Below are positions 55,015-63,722 of a DNA stretch of 64,000 nt, piece by piece; the first letter of the stretch is position 1; every line of letters starts with the position of its first letter. Below the pieces are notes generated by a model. The model worked only from the letters and a program-made list of their open reading frames with translations. It did not search any database and was not told where the DNA came from. The position numbers and the translations under genes are program-made. Source of the stretch: Burkholderia lata (GTDB lineage: Bacteria; Pseudomonadota; Gammaproteobacteria; Burkholderiales; Burkholderiaceae); the NCBI RefSeq assembly GCF_902499335.1, contig NZ_CABVQK010000001.1, positions 620,001-684,000 of the forward strand. The letters run 5' to 3'.

Positions 55015-56181
55015 ATGACTGACACGCGAACCCGCTCCGGTCCGCTCGCGGGCATCAAGGTGGTGGAAATCGCCGGCATCGGCCCCGGGCCGCTGGCAGC
55101 GATGTTCCTGGCCGACCTCGGCGCGACCGTCATCCGCGTCGATCGCAAGGAGCCGTCCGGCCTCGGCGCACCGCGCCCCGTGCAGTTCGATCTCGGGCTG
55201 CGCAACCGCAAGTCGATTCGCGTCGACCTGAAGGATCCGGCCGCCGTCGAGATGGTGCTCGACCTGATCGCCGAAGCCGACGCGCTGATCGAAGGATTTC
55301 GCCCCGGCGTGATGGAACGCCTGGGCCTCGGGCCCGAGCCCTGCCTCGCGCGCAACCCGCGCCTCGTCTACGGCCGCGTGACCGGCTGGGGGCAGGACGG
55401 CCCGCTGTCGCAGGTGGCCGGGCACGACCTGAACTACATCTCGATCACCGGCGCGCTGCATGCGATGGGCCGCGCCGGGCAAGCGCCGACGCCCCCGCTC
55501 AACGTGCTCGGCGACTATGCGGGCGGTTCGCTGTATCTCGCGTTCGGGCTGCTTGCGGGAATTCTCGAAGCACGCGGTTCCGGCCAGGGTCAGGTGATCG
55601 ATGCCGCGATGGTGGACGGTGTCGCGTCGATCACGACGGTGATGATGGGCATGCATGCCGCCGGGATGCTCGGCAAAGAGCGCGGCACCAACCTGGTCGA
55701 CACGGGCGCGCACTTCTACGAGGTCTACGCGTGCGCCGACGGCAAGTACGTGAGCGTCGGCCCCATCGAAGTCAAGTTCTACCGGCTGCTGCTCGAACAG
55801 CTCGACCTCCAGGACCACCCGCTGCTGCAGGCGCAAATGGATCGTGCACAGTGGCCGCAGGCCAAGCAGGTGCTGGCCGCAAAATTCAGCGAACGCACGC
55901 GCGACGAATGGGCGCAACGGCTCGGTCATCTCGACGTGTGCGTGGCTCCCGTGCTCGACTTCGACGAAGCACCGCGCCACCCGCACGCCCAGGCACGCGG
56001 CATGTTCGTCGACGTGGACGGCGTGACGCACCCGGCGCCCGGCCCGCGCTTTTCGCGCACGCCGGCCGCACAGCCCGAGGCGCCCGCGACATTGAGTACC
56101 GAGAATGCCGTCGCCGCGCTGCAGGACTGGCTGCCTGAAGCACGCATCGACGCCTATCGCGCGCAGGGGGCGTTCATCTGA
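55015..56181 (+). CDS. Alpha-methylacyl-CoA racemase (AMACR)-type protein
   Basis: 388 residues. Although in the CaiB fold, it has the AMACR pattern: GPLAGIKVVEIAGIGPGPLA, RVTGWGQDGPLSQVAGHDLN with the catalytic His, and NVLGDYAGGSLYLAFG with the catalytic Asp. AMACR epimerises 2-methylacyl-CoA thioesters. In this operon it could interconvert stereoisomers of 2-methylsuccinyl-CoA or a similar methyl-branched ester, letting both enantiomers enter the stereospecific steps (inference). The ATG begins two bases after the previous stop, so it is coupled to the transferase. Confidence 0.88.
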   Translation: MTDTRTRSGPLAGIKVVEIAGIGPGPLAAMFLADLGATVIRVDRKEPSGLGAPRPVQFDLGLRNRKSIRVDLKDPAAVEMVLDLIAEADALIEGFRPGVMERLGLGPEPCLARNPRLVYGRVTGWGQDGPLSQVAGHDLNYISITGALHAMGRAGQAPTPPLNVLGDYAGGSLYLAFGLLAGILEARGSGQGQVIDAAMVDGVASITTVMMGMHAAGMLGKERGTNLVDTGAHFYEVYACADGKYVSVGPIEVKFYRLLLEQLDLQDHPLLQAQMDRAQWPQAKQVLAAKFSERTRDEWAQRLGHLDVCVAPVLDFDEAPRHPHAQARGMFVDVDGVTHPAPGPRFSRTPAAQPEAPATLSTENAVAALQDWLPEARIDAYRAQGAFI

Positions 56182-56460
56182 TGACGACGAGGGCGTGACG
56201 GCCTGAACCGTCACGCTTGCGGTGGGCAACCCACAAGTGCCCATCGCGCATGTCCGTCGGCGACGTGGGCAATCCGCATGACGACGATGCTCAGTTCGTC
56301 GCCTGCCGGCTCGAGAACATGATCACCGGCTCGACGAAGCCGCGCTTTACCGGTTTGACGCTACTTCGACTGACGGCATGAACCCACCGCCACTCACGCC
56401 GCGTCTTCCGGGTCCGAAAAATAATAGTTAAAACAACTGAATGATGACATTGGAGGAGAT

Positions 56461-57855
56461 ATGAAGCATGCCATGAATGAAGTCCCGCCTGTCGGCGGCC
56501 CGAGCGACTCGCCGGCGGGACGAACCGCCGTCCAGACCGGGCATGACAGCCTGCGGTCGTGGTACATCCTGATCATCCTGATGCTCGCGTATTCGCTGGC
56601 CTACATCGATCGTCAGCTCCTCAACCTGCTCGTCGACCCGATCCGCCATTCGCTGGCGATCTCCGACACCCAGCTCAGCCTAGTCCAGGGTATTGCATTC
56701 ATTTCCGCGTACCTGATCGCGTCGCCGCTGTTCGGCCGTCTCGTCGACATCACCAACCGTCGCAACATCCTGCTGATCGGCATCTGTCTGTGGTGCAGTT
56801 TCACGGCCTTGTGCGGCAAGGCCACGACATTCGAAGGATTGTTCCTCGCGCGCTTCGGCGTCGGCGCCAGCGAAGCCTGCGTGTTCCCGATTGCACTGTC
56901 GATGATCGCCGACTGCTTTTCGGCAAAGCAGATGCCACGCGCAATGAGTGTCTTCGTCCTCGGCCCGTTGCTCGGCGGGGGGCTCTCGCTCGTCGCCGGC
57001 GGCCTCGTCATCTCGTTCGCGCGCGACGTCCACCAGCGTATCCCCGTGCTCGCCGGATTCGAGACCTGGCAGTTGGCCTTCGTGCTGATCGGTCTGCCCG
57101 GCATTCTGTTCGCGCTACTGGTAGGGCTGACGGTGCGAGAGCCGGTGCGCGGCAAGGTCGCAGGCAGCAACACGGACGAGCGTCAGTTCTCGACCCGCGA
57201 ATCGCTCTCGTTTCTTTGGGAACGACGCAGGTTCTACGCGCGCATCCTGCTGGGTGTCGGCATGCTGGCGATCGTCGTGCTCGGCATGCCGGCATGGATG
57301 CCGGCTTACCTGATTCGCGCGCACGGGATGCCCGCCGCACAGGTCGGATTCCGCTTCGGCGTGCTGGTCGTCGGCTTCGGCATCGCGGGCGTGCTGACCG
57401 GGCCATGGATTTCCCACCGGCTCGAACGACGCGGCTACGAGGATGCGCCGCTTCGCACCGCCGCAATCTCGATGATTCCAATGATGATCTGCTGCGCCAG
57501 CATTCCGTTCCCAACCGGCACGACGGGCGCGCTGGCTGCCGCGGCCGGCACCGTGTTCTTCTTCAGCCTGCCGACCGGCTGCATGGCTGCGGCACTGCAG
57601 AACGTCGCACCCAGCCGGATGCGCGGCATCGTCGGCGCGCTCTACTCGTTCTTTGCCCAGTTGATCGGCTTCGGACTCGGGCCGACGTTGATTGCGCTCG
57701 TCACGGACCGCGTGTTCGGCAATCCGAAGATGACCGGCAACGCGATCGGCATCGTCTGCACGATTGCGGCGGTGCTGGCCGCCTGGCTGCTGTTCACGGC
57801 GCTGCCGCCTTACCGGCGCTTGCTTGCTGAAGAGCGTGGACACAAAGCTGATTGA
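56461..57855 (+). CDS. MFS transporter of the C5-dicarboxylate module
   Basis: 464 residues, 12 predicted membrane helices. LIILMLAYSLAYIDRQLLNL with Asp-Arg in helix 1 and LFGRLVDITNRRNILLIGI (loop 2/3 motif) are typical of organic-acid/aromatic-acid transporters of the MFS. It probably imports the dicarboxylate degraded by the preceding operon. GGAGGAG precedes the ATG. Separated from the racemase gene by 279 bp without a visible gene. Its stop is followed at once by an SDR gene remnant. Confidence 0.9.
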   Translation: MKHAMNEVPPVGGPSDSPAGRTAVQTGHDSLRSWYILIILMLAYSLAYIDRQLLNLLVDPIRHSLAISDTQLSLVQGIAFISAYLIASPLFGRLVDITNRRNILLIGICLWCSFTALCGKATTFEGLFLARFGVGASEACVFPIALSMIADCFSAKQMPRAMSVFVLGPLLGGGLSLVAGGLVISFARDVHQRIPVLAGFETWQLAFVLIGLPGILFALLVGLTVREPVRGKVAGSNTDERQFSTRESLSFLWERRRFYARILLGVGMLAIVVLGMPAWMPAYLIRAHGMPAAQVGFRFGVLVVGFGIAGVLTGPWISHRLERRGYEDAPLRTAAISMIPMMICCASIPFPTGTTGALAAAAGTVFFFSLPTGCMAAALQNVAPSRMRGIVGALYSFFAQLIGFGLGPTLIALVTDRVFGNPKMTGNAIGIVCTIAAVLAAWLLFTALPPYRRLLAEERGHKAD

Positions 57856-57858
57856 CGG

Positions 57859-58031
57859 AACGCGGCCGGCTTCGCGATCTCGCCGAAGCGGCCGGTCGGC
57901 ACGCGCGACGGTTTCCGGCGTTTCCGGCCAGCCGTCGATGTAGCCCGGCAGCACCGCGCTCATCCGGATGCTCCCGGCCACATGGCGCTCCGGGCAAGGG
58001 CACAGCCACGCGCTCGACACCACGCGTCACA
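57859..58031 (-). pseudogene. Remnant B of a short-chain dehydrogenase gene
   Basis: Minus-strand translation has GSIRMSAVLPGYIDGWPETP, like remnant A and the intact SDR at 59575. Homology also covers the next part (GRFGKTGEIAKTVAF of the intact gene) but with a short deletion and frame loss. It begins four bases after the MFS stop, the right edge of the catabolic module. Confidence 0.8.
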
Positions 58032-58092
58032 CCCACGAAAACGAACGCCGGCCGCATAACCGCCGGCCCGCGTTCGCCCGTCCCTCCTCCGC

Positions 58093-59370
58093 TTACACGC
58101 GCCGCAACGGCCGGAACCCGGCACGCACTTCACGAGCAAACAGTTCCGGCTCCTCCCATGCCGCGAAGTGCCCGCCCTTGTCGACTTCGTTGAAGTAGAT
58201 CAGGTTGTGATAACTGCGCTCGGCCCAGCTGCGCGGCGCCTGGTAGATCTCGCCCGGAAACACCGTGATCGCGGTCGGCAGCGAGATGTCCACCGCGTTG
58301 AAGTTGTTCGAGTGATCCTCCCAATAGATCTGCGCGGCGGACGTCGCGGTGTTCGTCAGCCAGTACAGCGAGATGTCGTCGAGGATCTCGTCGCGCGGAA
58401 TCGAGCGTTCGGGCACGCCACCGCTGTACGTCCACTGCGAGATCTTGTCGTACATCCATGCAGCCTGCCCGGACGGCGAATCGGCGAGCGCATAGCCGAC
58501 CGTCTGCGGGCGCGTGACCATCATCGCCGAGTAGCCGCAGTTGTCGCGATAGAACGTCGCGAGCTTCTCGTACGCGGCCTTCTCCTTCGGCGCCAGCGAA
58601 GCCGGCGCGGGTGCATCGGTCGCGAGCAGCGTCGCGATATCCGGCGGCACCGTCGCCGGCATGTTCACGTGAATCCCGGCCAGGCCCTGCACGCGCTGCA
58701 TCGCCATCCGGTGCGAAATCACCGAGCCGCAGTCGCCGCCCTGCGACACGAAGCGCGTATAGCCGAGCCGCGCCATCAGTTCGCCCCACGCGCGCGCGAT
58801 GTGGTCGGAGCCCCAGCCGGTCTGCGTCGGCCGGCCCGAGAAGCCGAAGCCCGGCAACGACGGCACGACAACGTGAAACGCATCGTCCGCGCTCGCGCCG
58901 TGCGCGGTCGGATCGGTCAGCGGGCCGATCGCCTTCAGCAACTCGAAGATCGAGCCCGGCCAGCCGTGCGTCATGATCATCGGCATCGCGTTCTCGTGCC
59001 GCGAACGCACGTGGATGAAATGAATGTCGAGCCCGTCGATTTCCGTGATGAACATCGGGAAACCGTTCAGGCGCGCCTCGCCCTTGCGCCAGTCGTAGTC
59101 GGTGCCCCAGTAACGCAGCAGCGCCTGCATGCGGGCAAGCCGCACGCCTTGCGATTCGTCGGCGACGGTCTCGCGGCCCGGCCAGCGCGTCGCGGCAATG
59201 CGGCGGCGCAGGTCGGCCACGGCTTCATCGGGAATGTGCGCGGTGAACGGGCGTATGCCGCTGTTACCGGTCGCCGCATGCAGCGCGGTGGGCAGCATCG
59301 CCGAGACCCCGGCGGCCACGGATGTGGCCAGCAGGTGGCGACGCATCGGGGAAAACGGTGTGGAAGACAT
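58093..59370 (-). CDS. Exported epoxide hydrolase (EHN type)
   Basis: 425 residues. A twin-arginine-like signal (SPMRRHLLATSVAAGVSAML) is followed by the epoxide hydrolase N-terminal domain (RPFTAHIPDEAVADLRRRIA, ATRWPG). Then come MIMTHGWPGSIFELL (HGxP), FVSQGGDCGSVISH with the aspartate nucleophile in GGDCG, and DKGGHFAAWEEPE with the histidine. It opens epoxides to diols, probably in the periplasm. It lies beside the intact SDR on the same strand, 204 bp downstream, so the pair may process a related compound (inference). Confidence 0.9.
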   Translation of the reverse strand: MSSTPFSPMRRHLLATSVAAGVSAMLPTALHAATGNSGIRPFTAHIPDEAVADLRRRIAATRWPGRETVADESQGVRLARMQALLRYWGTDYDWRKGEARLNGFPMFITEIDGLDIHFIHVRSRHENAMPMIMTHGWPGSIFELLKAIGPLTDPTAHGASADDAFHVVVPSLPGFGFSGRPTQTGWGSDHIARAWGELMARLGYTRFVSQGGDCGSVISHRMAMQRVQGLAGIHVNMPATVPPDIATLLATDAPAPASLAPKEKAAYEKLATFYRDNCGYSAMMVTRPQTVGYALADSPSGQAAWMYDKISQWTYSGGVPERSIPRDEILDDISLYWLTNTATSAAQIYWEDHSNNFNAVDISLPTAITVFPGEIYQAPRSWAERSYHNLIYFNEVDKGGHFAAWEEPELFAREVRAGFRPLRRV

Positions 59371-59574
59371 CGTTCGGCATCTCCTTTCGTGAAGTGGAAA
59401 GTGAACATGCCGCGCGCGGAAAACGCGCCTTCGCTTTCAATCCGGCGCGCCCTCGTCACGCGGCGTCGCACATTTGAAAGGTCTGATGTATCCCGGATTT
59501 GTCTGATTTGTACGCGTTTGTAGCGGTTGCGCGGCGAGCGGCGCGGCCCGTGCGGCCGCTCGCCCGCGCGACGC

Positions 59575-60279
59575 TCAGAGCGCCTTGACGATCGCGCCGT
59601 CGACGCGAATGTTCTGCCCGGTGATGTAGCCCGCGCCGTCGGACAGCAGGAACGCGACCGTCTTCGCGATTTCACCGGTCTTGCCGAAGCGGCCGGCCGG
59701 AATGCGTGCGACGATCTCCGGCGTTTCCGGCCAGCTGTCGATGAAGCCGGGCAGCACCGCGTTCATCCGGATGTTCTCGGCCGCATAGCGTTCCGCGTAA
59801 AGACGCGTCCACGCGCTCAACGCCGCGCGCAGCGCCGACGAAACGGGCATCGGCTGCTCGGGTGCGTCTGCCGCGAAGCTCGAGATGTTGACCACCGCGC
59901 CGCCGCCCTGCTTCTGGAAGATCGGCGTCACGCGGCGCATCACGCGCACCACGTTCAGCAGGATCAGGTCGAGCCCCGCGTGCCAGTTGTCGTCGGTGAT
60001 CGCCAGCAGATCGCCCTTCGGCGGGTGCCCGGTATTGTTCACGACCGCGTCGATGCGGCCGTAGCGCGCGACGGTTTCCTGCACGAGCCGGTCGATGTCG
60101 GCTTCTTCCGTCACCGAGCCCTGGATGCCGAACCCGCCCAGTTCCTCGCCGAGCGCCACCGCGCTGCCCGACGGCGACATCAGCGCGACGCGGTAGCCCG
60201 TCGCCGCCAGTTCGCGCGCGATCGCCGCGCCCATGCCCTTGCCCGCCGCCGTGATCAACGCCACTTTTTCTACAGTCAC
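59575..60279 (-). CDS. Short-chain dehydrogenase/reductase, intact copy
   Basis: 234 residues. VALITAAGKGMGAAIARELA is the Rossmann start (TAAGKGMG in place of TGxxxGIG) and NNTGHPP replaces NNAG. The catalytic tyrosine of Y-x3-K is not found where expected: after NISSFAADAPEQPMPVSSAL comes RAALSAWTRLYAERYA, so the usual Y-x-x-x-K is altered. A GTG start at 60279 is chosen because CAGGAGC lies upstream; the frame is open to 60333. Divergent from the LysR gene at 60414. Two partial copies lie at 47471 and 57859. Function uncertain, possibly not a normal dehydrogenase. Confidence 0.85.
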   Translation of the reverse strand: MTVEKVALITAAGKGMGAAIARELAATGYRVALMSPSGSAVALGEELGGFGIQGSVTEEADIDRLVQETVARYGRIDAVVNNTGHPPKGDLLAITDDNWHAGLDLILLNVVRVMRRVTPIFQKQGGGAVVNISSFAADAPEQPMPVSSALRAALSAWTRLYAERYAAENIRMNAVLPGFIDSWPETPEIVARIPAGRFGKTGEIAKTVAFLLSDGAGYITGQNIRVDGAIVKAL

Positions 60280-60413
60280 GATTTGCTCCTGGTTCGAATC
60301 CTGCCGCCGCGCAGCCGCCGTTCGGCGCGCCATGGTGGTAATGTAGGCGCATCAATCACGACTGTCGAACCAGTATTTCTGCCTCCAGCCGATAGTTTTT
60401 CTACAGCCTGACG

Positions 60414-61307
60414 ATGCCGCCTCGCCCCTCCCGCCTGCCGCCGCTGAATGCGCTTCGTGCGTTCGAAGTGTCCGCGCGGCACCTCAATTTCCGCGCCGCG
60501 GCCGACGAGATCGGCGTCACGCAGGGCGCCGTCGCGCAGCAGGTGCGCCACCTCGAGGACGTGCTCGGCCTGAAGCTGTTCGAACGCCTGCCGCGCGGCC
60601 TCGCGCTGACGCACGACGGCGCCGCGTATTTCTCCGACGTGCAGCGCGCGCTGCATGCGATCGCCGACGCGACCGACAAGCTCGTGAAGCGGCGCGCCGC
60701 GCTGACGATCAGCACGACGCCGTCGTTCGCGTCGAAATGGCTGATCCCGCGGCTCGCGCAGTTCACCGATGCGCATCCCGATTACGACGTGCGCGTGATC
60801 GCCGACTCGCAGATCGCGACGTTCCGCCACGACGGCGTCGATCTCGCGATCCGCTACGGCAAGCCGCCGTTCGGCAAGCATCTCGCCACGCATGCGCTGT
60901 TCCCGCTCGACGTGTGTGCGGTGTGCAGCCCCGCGCTGCTGGCCGCGCCCGCGTCGCCGCGCGCGCTCGCGGGCCATGTGCTGCTGCACGACGCGCACGA
61001 CCTGTGGCCCGAGTTCCTCGCCGCGATGCCCGAGCCCGTCGACATCGATCCGCACAAGGGGCTGCGCTTCAACCAGACGTCGCTCGCGATCGATGCGGCC
61101 GTCGCCGGCCAGGGCATCGCGCTCGCGACCGATCCGCTCGTCGAACGCGACATCGCCGCGGGCCGGCTGTGCAAGCCGTTCGATTTCGCGTTTCCGCTGT
61201 CGGTGGGGTTCTATCTCGTGTATCCAGCCGAGCGGCGCGACGACGACGCAATCGTCATGATGCGTGAGTGGATGGCCACGCAGGCCGTGTCGGACAGGCG
61301 CCCTTGA
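60414..61307 (+). CDS. LysR-family regulator, GcvA-like
   Basis: 297 residues. PPLNALRAFEVSARHLNFRA then AADEIGVTQGAVAQQVRHLE is the GcvA/AmpR-branch helix-turn-helix. The effector domain follows with FASKWLIPRLAQFTDAHPDY and AVAGQGIALATDPLVERD. Divergent from the SDR gene across 134 bp, which is its likely target. Ends 16 bp before the convergent PNPOx-like gene. Confidence 0.9.
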   Translation: MPPRPSRLPPLNALRAFEVSARHLNFRAAADEIGVTQGAVAQQVRHLEDVLGLKLFERLPRGLALTHDGAAYFSDVQRALHAIADATDKLVKRRAALTISTTPSFASKWLIPRLAQFTDAHPDYDVRVIADSQIATFRHDGVDLAIRYGKPPFGKHLATHALFPLDVCAVCSPALLAAPASPRALAGHVLLHDAHDLWPEFLAAMPEPVDIDPHKGLRFNQTSLAIDAAVAGQGIALATDPLVERDIAAGRLCKPFDFAFPLSVGFYLVYPAERRDDDAIVMMREWMATQAVSDRRP

Positions 61308-61323
61308 GCGGGCTTTGGCAGCG

Positions 61324-61911
61324 TCAGGGCGCGATCCAGCGGCCGTCGTAGCCGCGTTCGTGCAGGTCGAACACCGCGCGGCGATGGCCGGTGCGCGCGA
61401 GGTCGAGCCAGTCGATGCGCGTCACGGTCACGTGAAGCAGGCAGAAGTTGTCGTAGCCGTCATCGGCTGATGCGGCGCTGCCGACCTGCGCCGCTTCAGG
61501 CGACTCGACCGGCGTGCCCGGCGGCAACGGTGCGCGATACAGCAGCAGCGTATGCGGACGGCTCGATTGCCAGATCGCGCGCCGTTGCGCTTCGTCGTCG
61601 CAGATCGATGCAACGCCTTCCACGCGAATCTGCACGAGCGCATCGAGATCATTGGCGACGAGCGCGATGCGCGGATCGCGGCGCAGCTCCGCGACCTTCT
61701 CCGAACGCGCATCGGTATGAAACGACAGCACACGATCGGCGCGGCTCACCTGCCGCAACACGATCGTGCGGACTTTCGGCGCACCGTCGACACCGAGCGT
61801 CGCGGCCTGCAGCATCGTGAACGGCGAGCGCTGCGCACTCACGCCGGATTCGAGGCAGGACCACAGGCGCTCGTACGTTTGCGCGAGCGATTCGGAAGTG
61901 GAGTCGGGCAT
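61324..61911 (-). CDS. Pyridoxamine-5'-phosphate-oxidase-like FMN-binding protein
   Basis: 195 residues, split-barrel flavin fold. APKVRTIVLRQVSRADRVLS and FHTDARSEKVAELRRDPRIA are the FMN-binding parts as in PdxH, but the PLP-site and dimer C-terminal motif of true PdxH (R-x-E-x-W near the end) are not seen; it ends WLDLARTGHRRAVFDLHERG. It may act as a flavin oxidoreductase. Start at 61911 (MPDSTSES). Third gene after an aminotransferase and a 63-codon ORF, so a PLP-related role is possible. Confidence 0.8.
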   Translation of the reverse strand: MPDSTSESLAQTYERLWSCLESGVSAQRSPFTMLQAATLGVDGAPKVRTIVLRQVSRADRVLSFHTDARSEKVAELRRDPRIALVANDLDALVQIRVEGVASICDDEAQRRAIWQSSRPHTLLLYRAPLPPGTPVESPEAAQVGSAASADDGYDNFCLLHVTVTRIDWLDLARTGHRRAVFDLHERGYDGRWIAP

Positions 61912-62006
61912 GACGAGGCAGCGAACGGGCGGGTTGCGATCGCGCAAGCTTAACCGTTCGCGGCGGCAGCGGCACGCGCGCGGCGGGCCGGCCGCTGCCG
62001 TGCGGG

Positions 62007-62198
62007 TCAGTTGTAGCCGAGTACGACCGGTGCCGCGTCGCCGATGTCGGTCGCCGGCTCCGCGCCGAAACGGCCGAGCACGTCGGCCACGTACTGCGGC
62101 CCTGCGCTGATCTGCGACGAACGGTGCGCAACCGGCCGGCTATCGCCCGCGCCCGGTGCTTCGCCCATCGATACGGTGTCGTTGACGGTGATATGCAT
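62007..62198 (-). CDS. 63-residue protein of unknown function
   Basis: A small ORF with a clear GAGGAG eight bases before the ATG, 12 bp after the aminotransferase stop and 95 bp before the PNPOx-like gene, all on the minus strand. Sequence opens MHITVNDTVSMGEAPGAGDS, with no cysteine, signal or membrane segment, and ends DIGDAAPVVLGYN. No family is recognised. The strong ribosome-binding site and operon position argue that it is expressed. Confidence 0.55.
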   Translation of the reverse strand: MHITVNDTVSMGEAPGAGDSRPVAHRSSQISAGPQYVADVLGRFGAEPATDIGDAAPVVLGYN

Positions 62199-62210
62199 GT
62201 TGATGTCTCC

Positions 62211-63410
62211 TCACGCGGCCAGCGCCGCACCATACGCGCGCACGAGGCGCGCGACGCCTTCCCGGATCGCGTCGACGTCCGGCGCGGCGAACGACAGGCG
62301 CAGCGATGCCGCGTCGACGTTGTCCGCGAAGAATGCCTTGCCCGGCACGAACACGATCTTGTTAGCGATCGCCTGTTGCAGCAGCACGTCCGACGACACT
62401 GCGCCGATCCGCGCCCACACGAACATCCCGCCTTCGGGACGATGAAATTCGATCGCATCGCCAAGGCCGTCGCGCAGCGCGTCGCACATCGCGTCGCATT
62501 TGCGCTGGTAGGCGGCCGTGATGCGCGGCAGATGGCGTTCGAGCGCACCGTCGGCCAGGTATTCGGCGGCGGCCGCCTGTGTCCACGGCGTGCTGCACAG
62601 ATCGACCGTCTGCTTCGCGATCACGCAGCGCCGCGCGATCTCGGCCGGCGCGATCGTCCAGCCCACGCGCAGCCCGGGCGCGACGATCTTCGACAGGCTC
62701 GCGAAATGCACGATCCAGTCACGCGCGCCGTCCACTTCGTCGGCCAGCGCGAGCATCGACGGCACGGCTTCGCCCGTGAAACGCAGGTCGCCGTACGGAT
62801 CGTCCTCGATGATCAGGAAACGGTATTGCACCGCGAGACGCAGCAGCTTCAGCCGGCGCTCGCGCGTAAGGGTCGCGCCCGTCGGGTTCGCGAAGGTCGG
62901 GACCGTGTACAGCAGCTTCGGCTGCGCGATCGCACCGGATGCGAGCTGTTCGCCGAGACGATCGACGTCGAGGCCCGCGCCGTCGACCGGAATCGTCACG
63001 ATGCGCGCCTGCTGCAGACGCATCGCCTGCAGCGTCGCCGGGTAAGCCGGCTGCTCGGTCAGCACGACGTCGCCGGGCGACACCATCACGCGCAGCAGCA
63101 GGTCGAGGCCCTGCTGCGAACCGGTCGTGACGAGCAGTTCGGCCGTCGTGCACGCCACGCCGCGGCGCGCCATCAGCGCGATCAGTTGCTGCTTCAGTTC
63201 GGCGAGGCCGTCGGTCGGGCCGTATTGCAGGCAGCGCACGGGCTGCGCGTACGCGCGCTCGGCGGCTGCGTTCAGGCCGTCGACGTCGAACAGGTCGCTG
63301 GCCGGATAGCCGCCCGCGAAGGAAATCATGCCCGGTTCGGACAGGTACTTGAACAGTTCGCGGATCGGCGAGCCGGCGGGATTCTGGAATGAGGGAGTGA
63401 ACGCGTACAT
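62211..63410 (-). CDS. PLP-dependent aminotransferase, class I (2-aminoadipate/LysN-like)
   Basis: 399 residues, start MYAFTPSFQ at 63410 (the frame is open to 63485). SEPGMISFAGGYPASDLFDV, LQYGPTDGLAELKQQLIALM, FANPTGATLTRERRLKLL, IIEDDPYGDLRFTGE and the PLP lysine in HFASLSKIVAPGLRVGW are the markers of the fold-type I subgroup of LysN/KAT-II/MocR-tail aminotransferases. It lacks the GntR domain of MocR regulators. It moves amino groups from amino acids to 2-oxoacids; the substrate is not fixed by sequence. First gene of a three-gene unit. Confidence 0.92.
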   Translation of the reverse strand: MYAFTPSFQNPAGSPIRELFKYLSEPGMISFAGGYPASDLFDVDGLNAAAERAYAQPVRCLQYGPTDGLAELKQQLIALMARRGVACTTAELLVTTGSQQGLDLLLRVMVSPGDVVLTEQPAYPATLQAMRLQQARIVTIPVDGAGLDVDRLGEQLASGAIAQPKLLYTVPTFANPTGATLTRERRLKLLRLAVQYRFLIIEDDPYGDLRFTGEAVPSMLALADEVDGARDWIVHFASLSKIVAPGLRVGWTIAPAEIARRCVIAKQTVDLCSTPWTQAAAAEYLADGALERHLPRITAAYQRKCDAMCDALRDGLGDAIEFHRPEGGMFVWARIGAVSSDVLLQQAIANKIVFVPGKAFFADNVDAASLRLSFAAPDVDAIREGVARLVRAYGAALAA

Positions 63411-63722
63411 GTCGTCGTGAGCTGGATGGCGCGGACGGCCGGGATAGCCGCCCGATGCCTGCCACCGCGGCGCTTCTGGCGCCACGGCGGTGAAATCGAG
63501 CCACGATTGTCGATAGTCATTAAGGCCGCGGCAAACGATATCTATGCACTAGGTCTTGCGGTTTGGTCATCAAATGGAGGATTGGCGGGAGACGCGAAAC
63601 GCCCCGTGCGCCAGCGCGCCGGCACCGGGTTCCGGGCACGTGTTGCCGCGAGAAAGCCAATCCGCCCGATTGTTTCGCGATGCACGTACCCTGCCCGCCC
63701 CGCTTGCCGGCATCGAGCCGAA
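63411..63722. other. 312-bp intergenic region
   Basis: Upstream of the aminotransferase operon and downstream of the truncated gene at the window end. The minus-strand aminotransferase promoter should lie here. No gene or repeat is visible. Confidence 0.5.

Noticed and set aside
55015..56181. Second CoA-transferase
   Set aside because: Has the GHDLNY and GDYAGG motifs of alpha-methylacyl-CoA racemases in place of the transferase aspartate region.
47471..58031. Transposon or integrative element carrying the catabolic module
   Set aside because: No transposase, integrase, tRNA attachment site or terminal inverted repeats seen; only the SDR remnants flank it.
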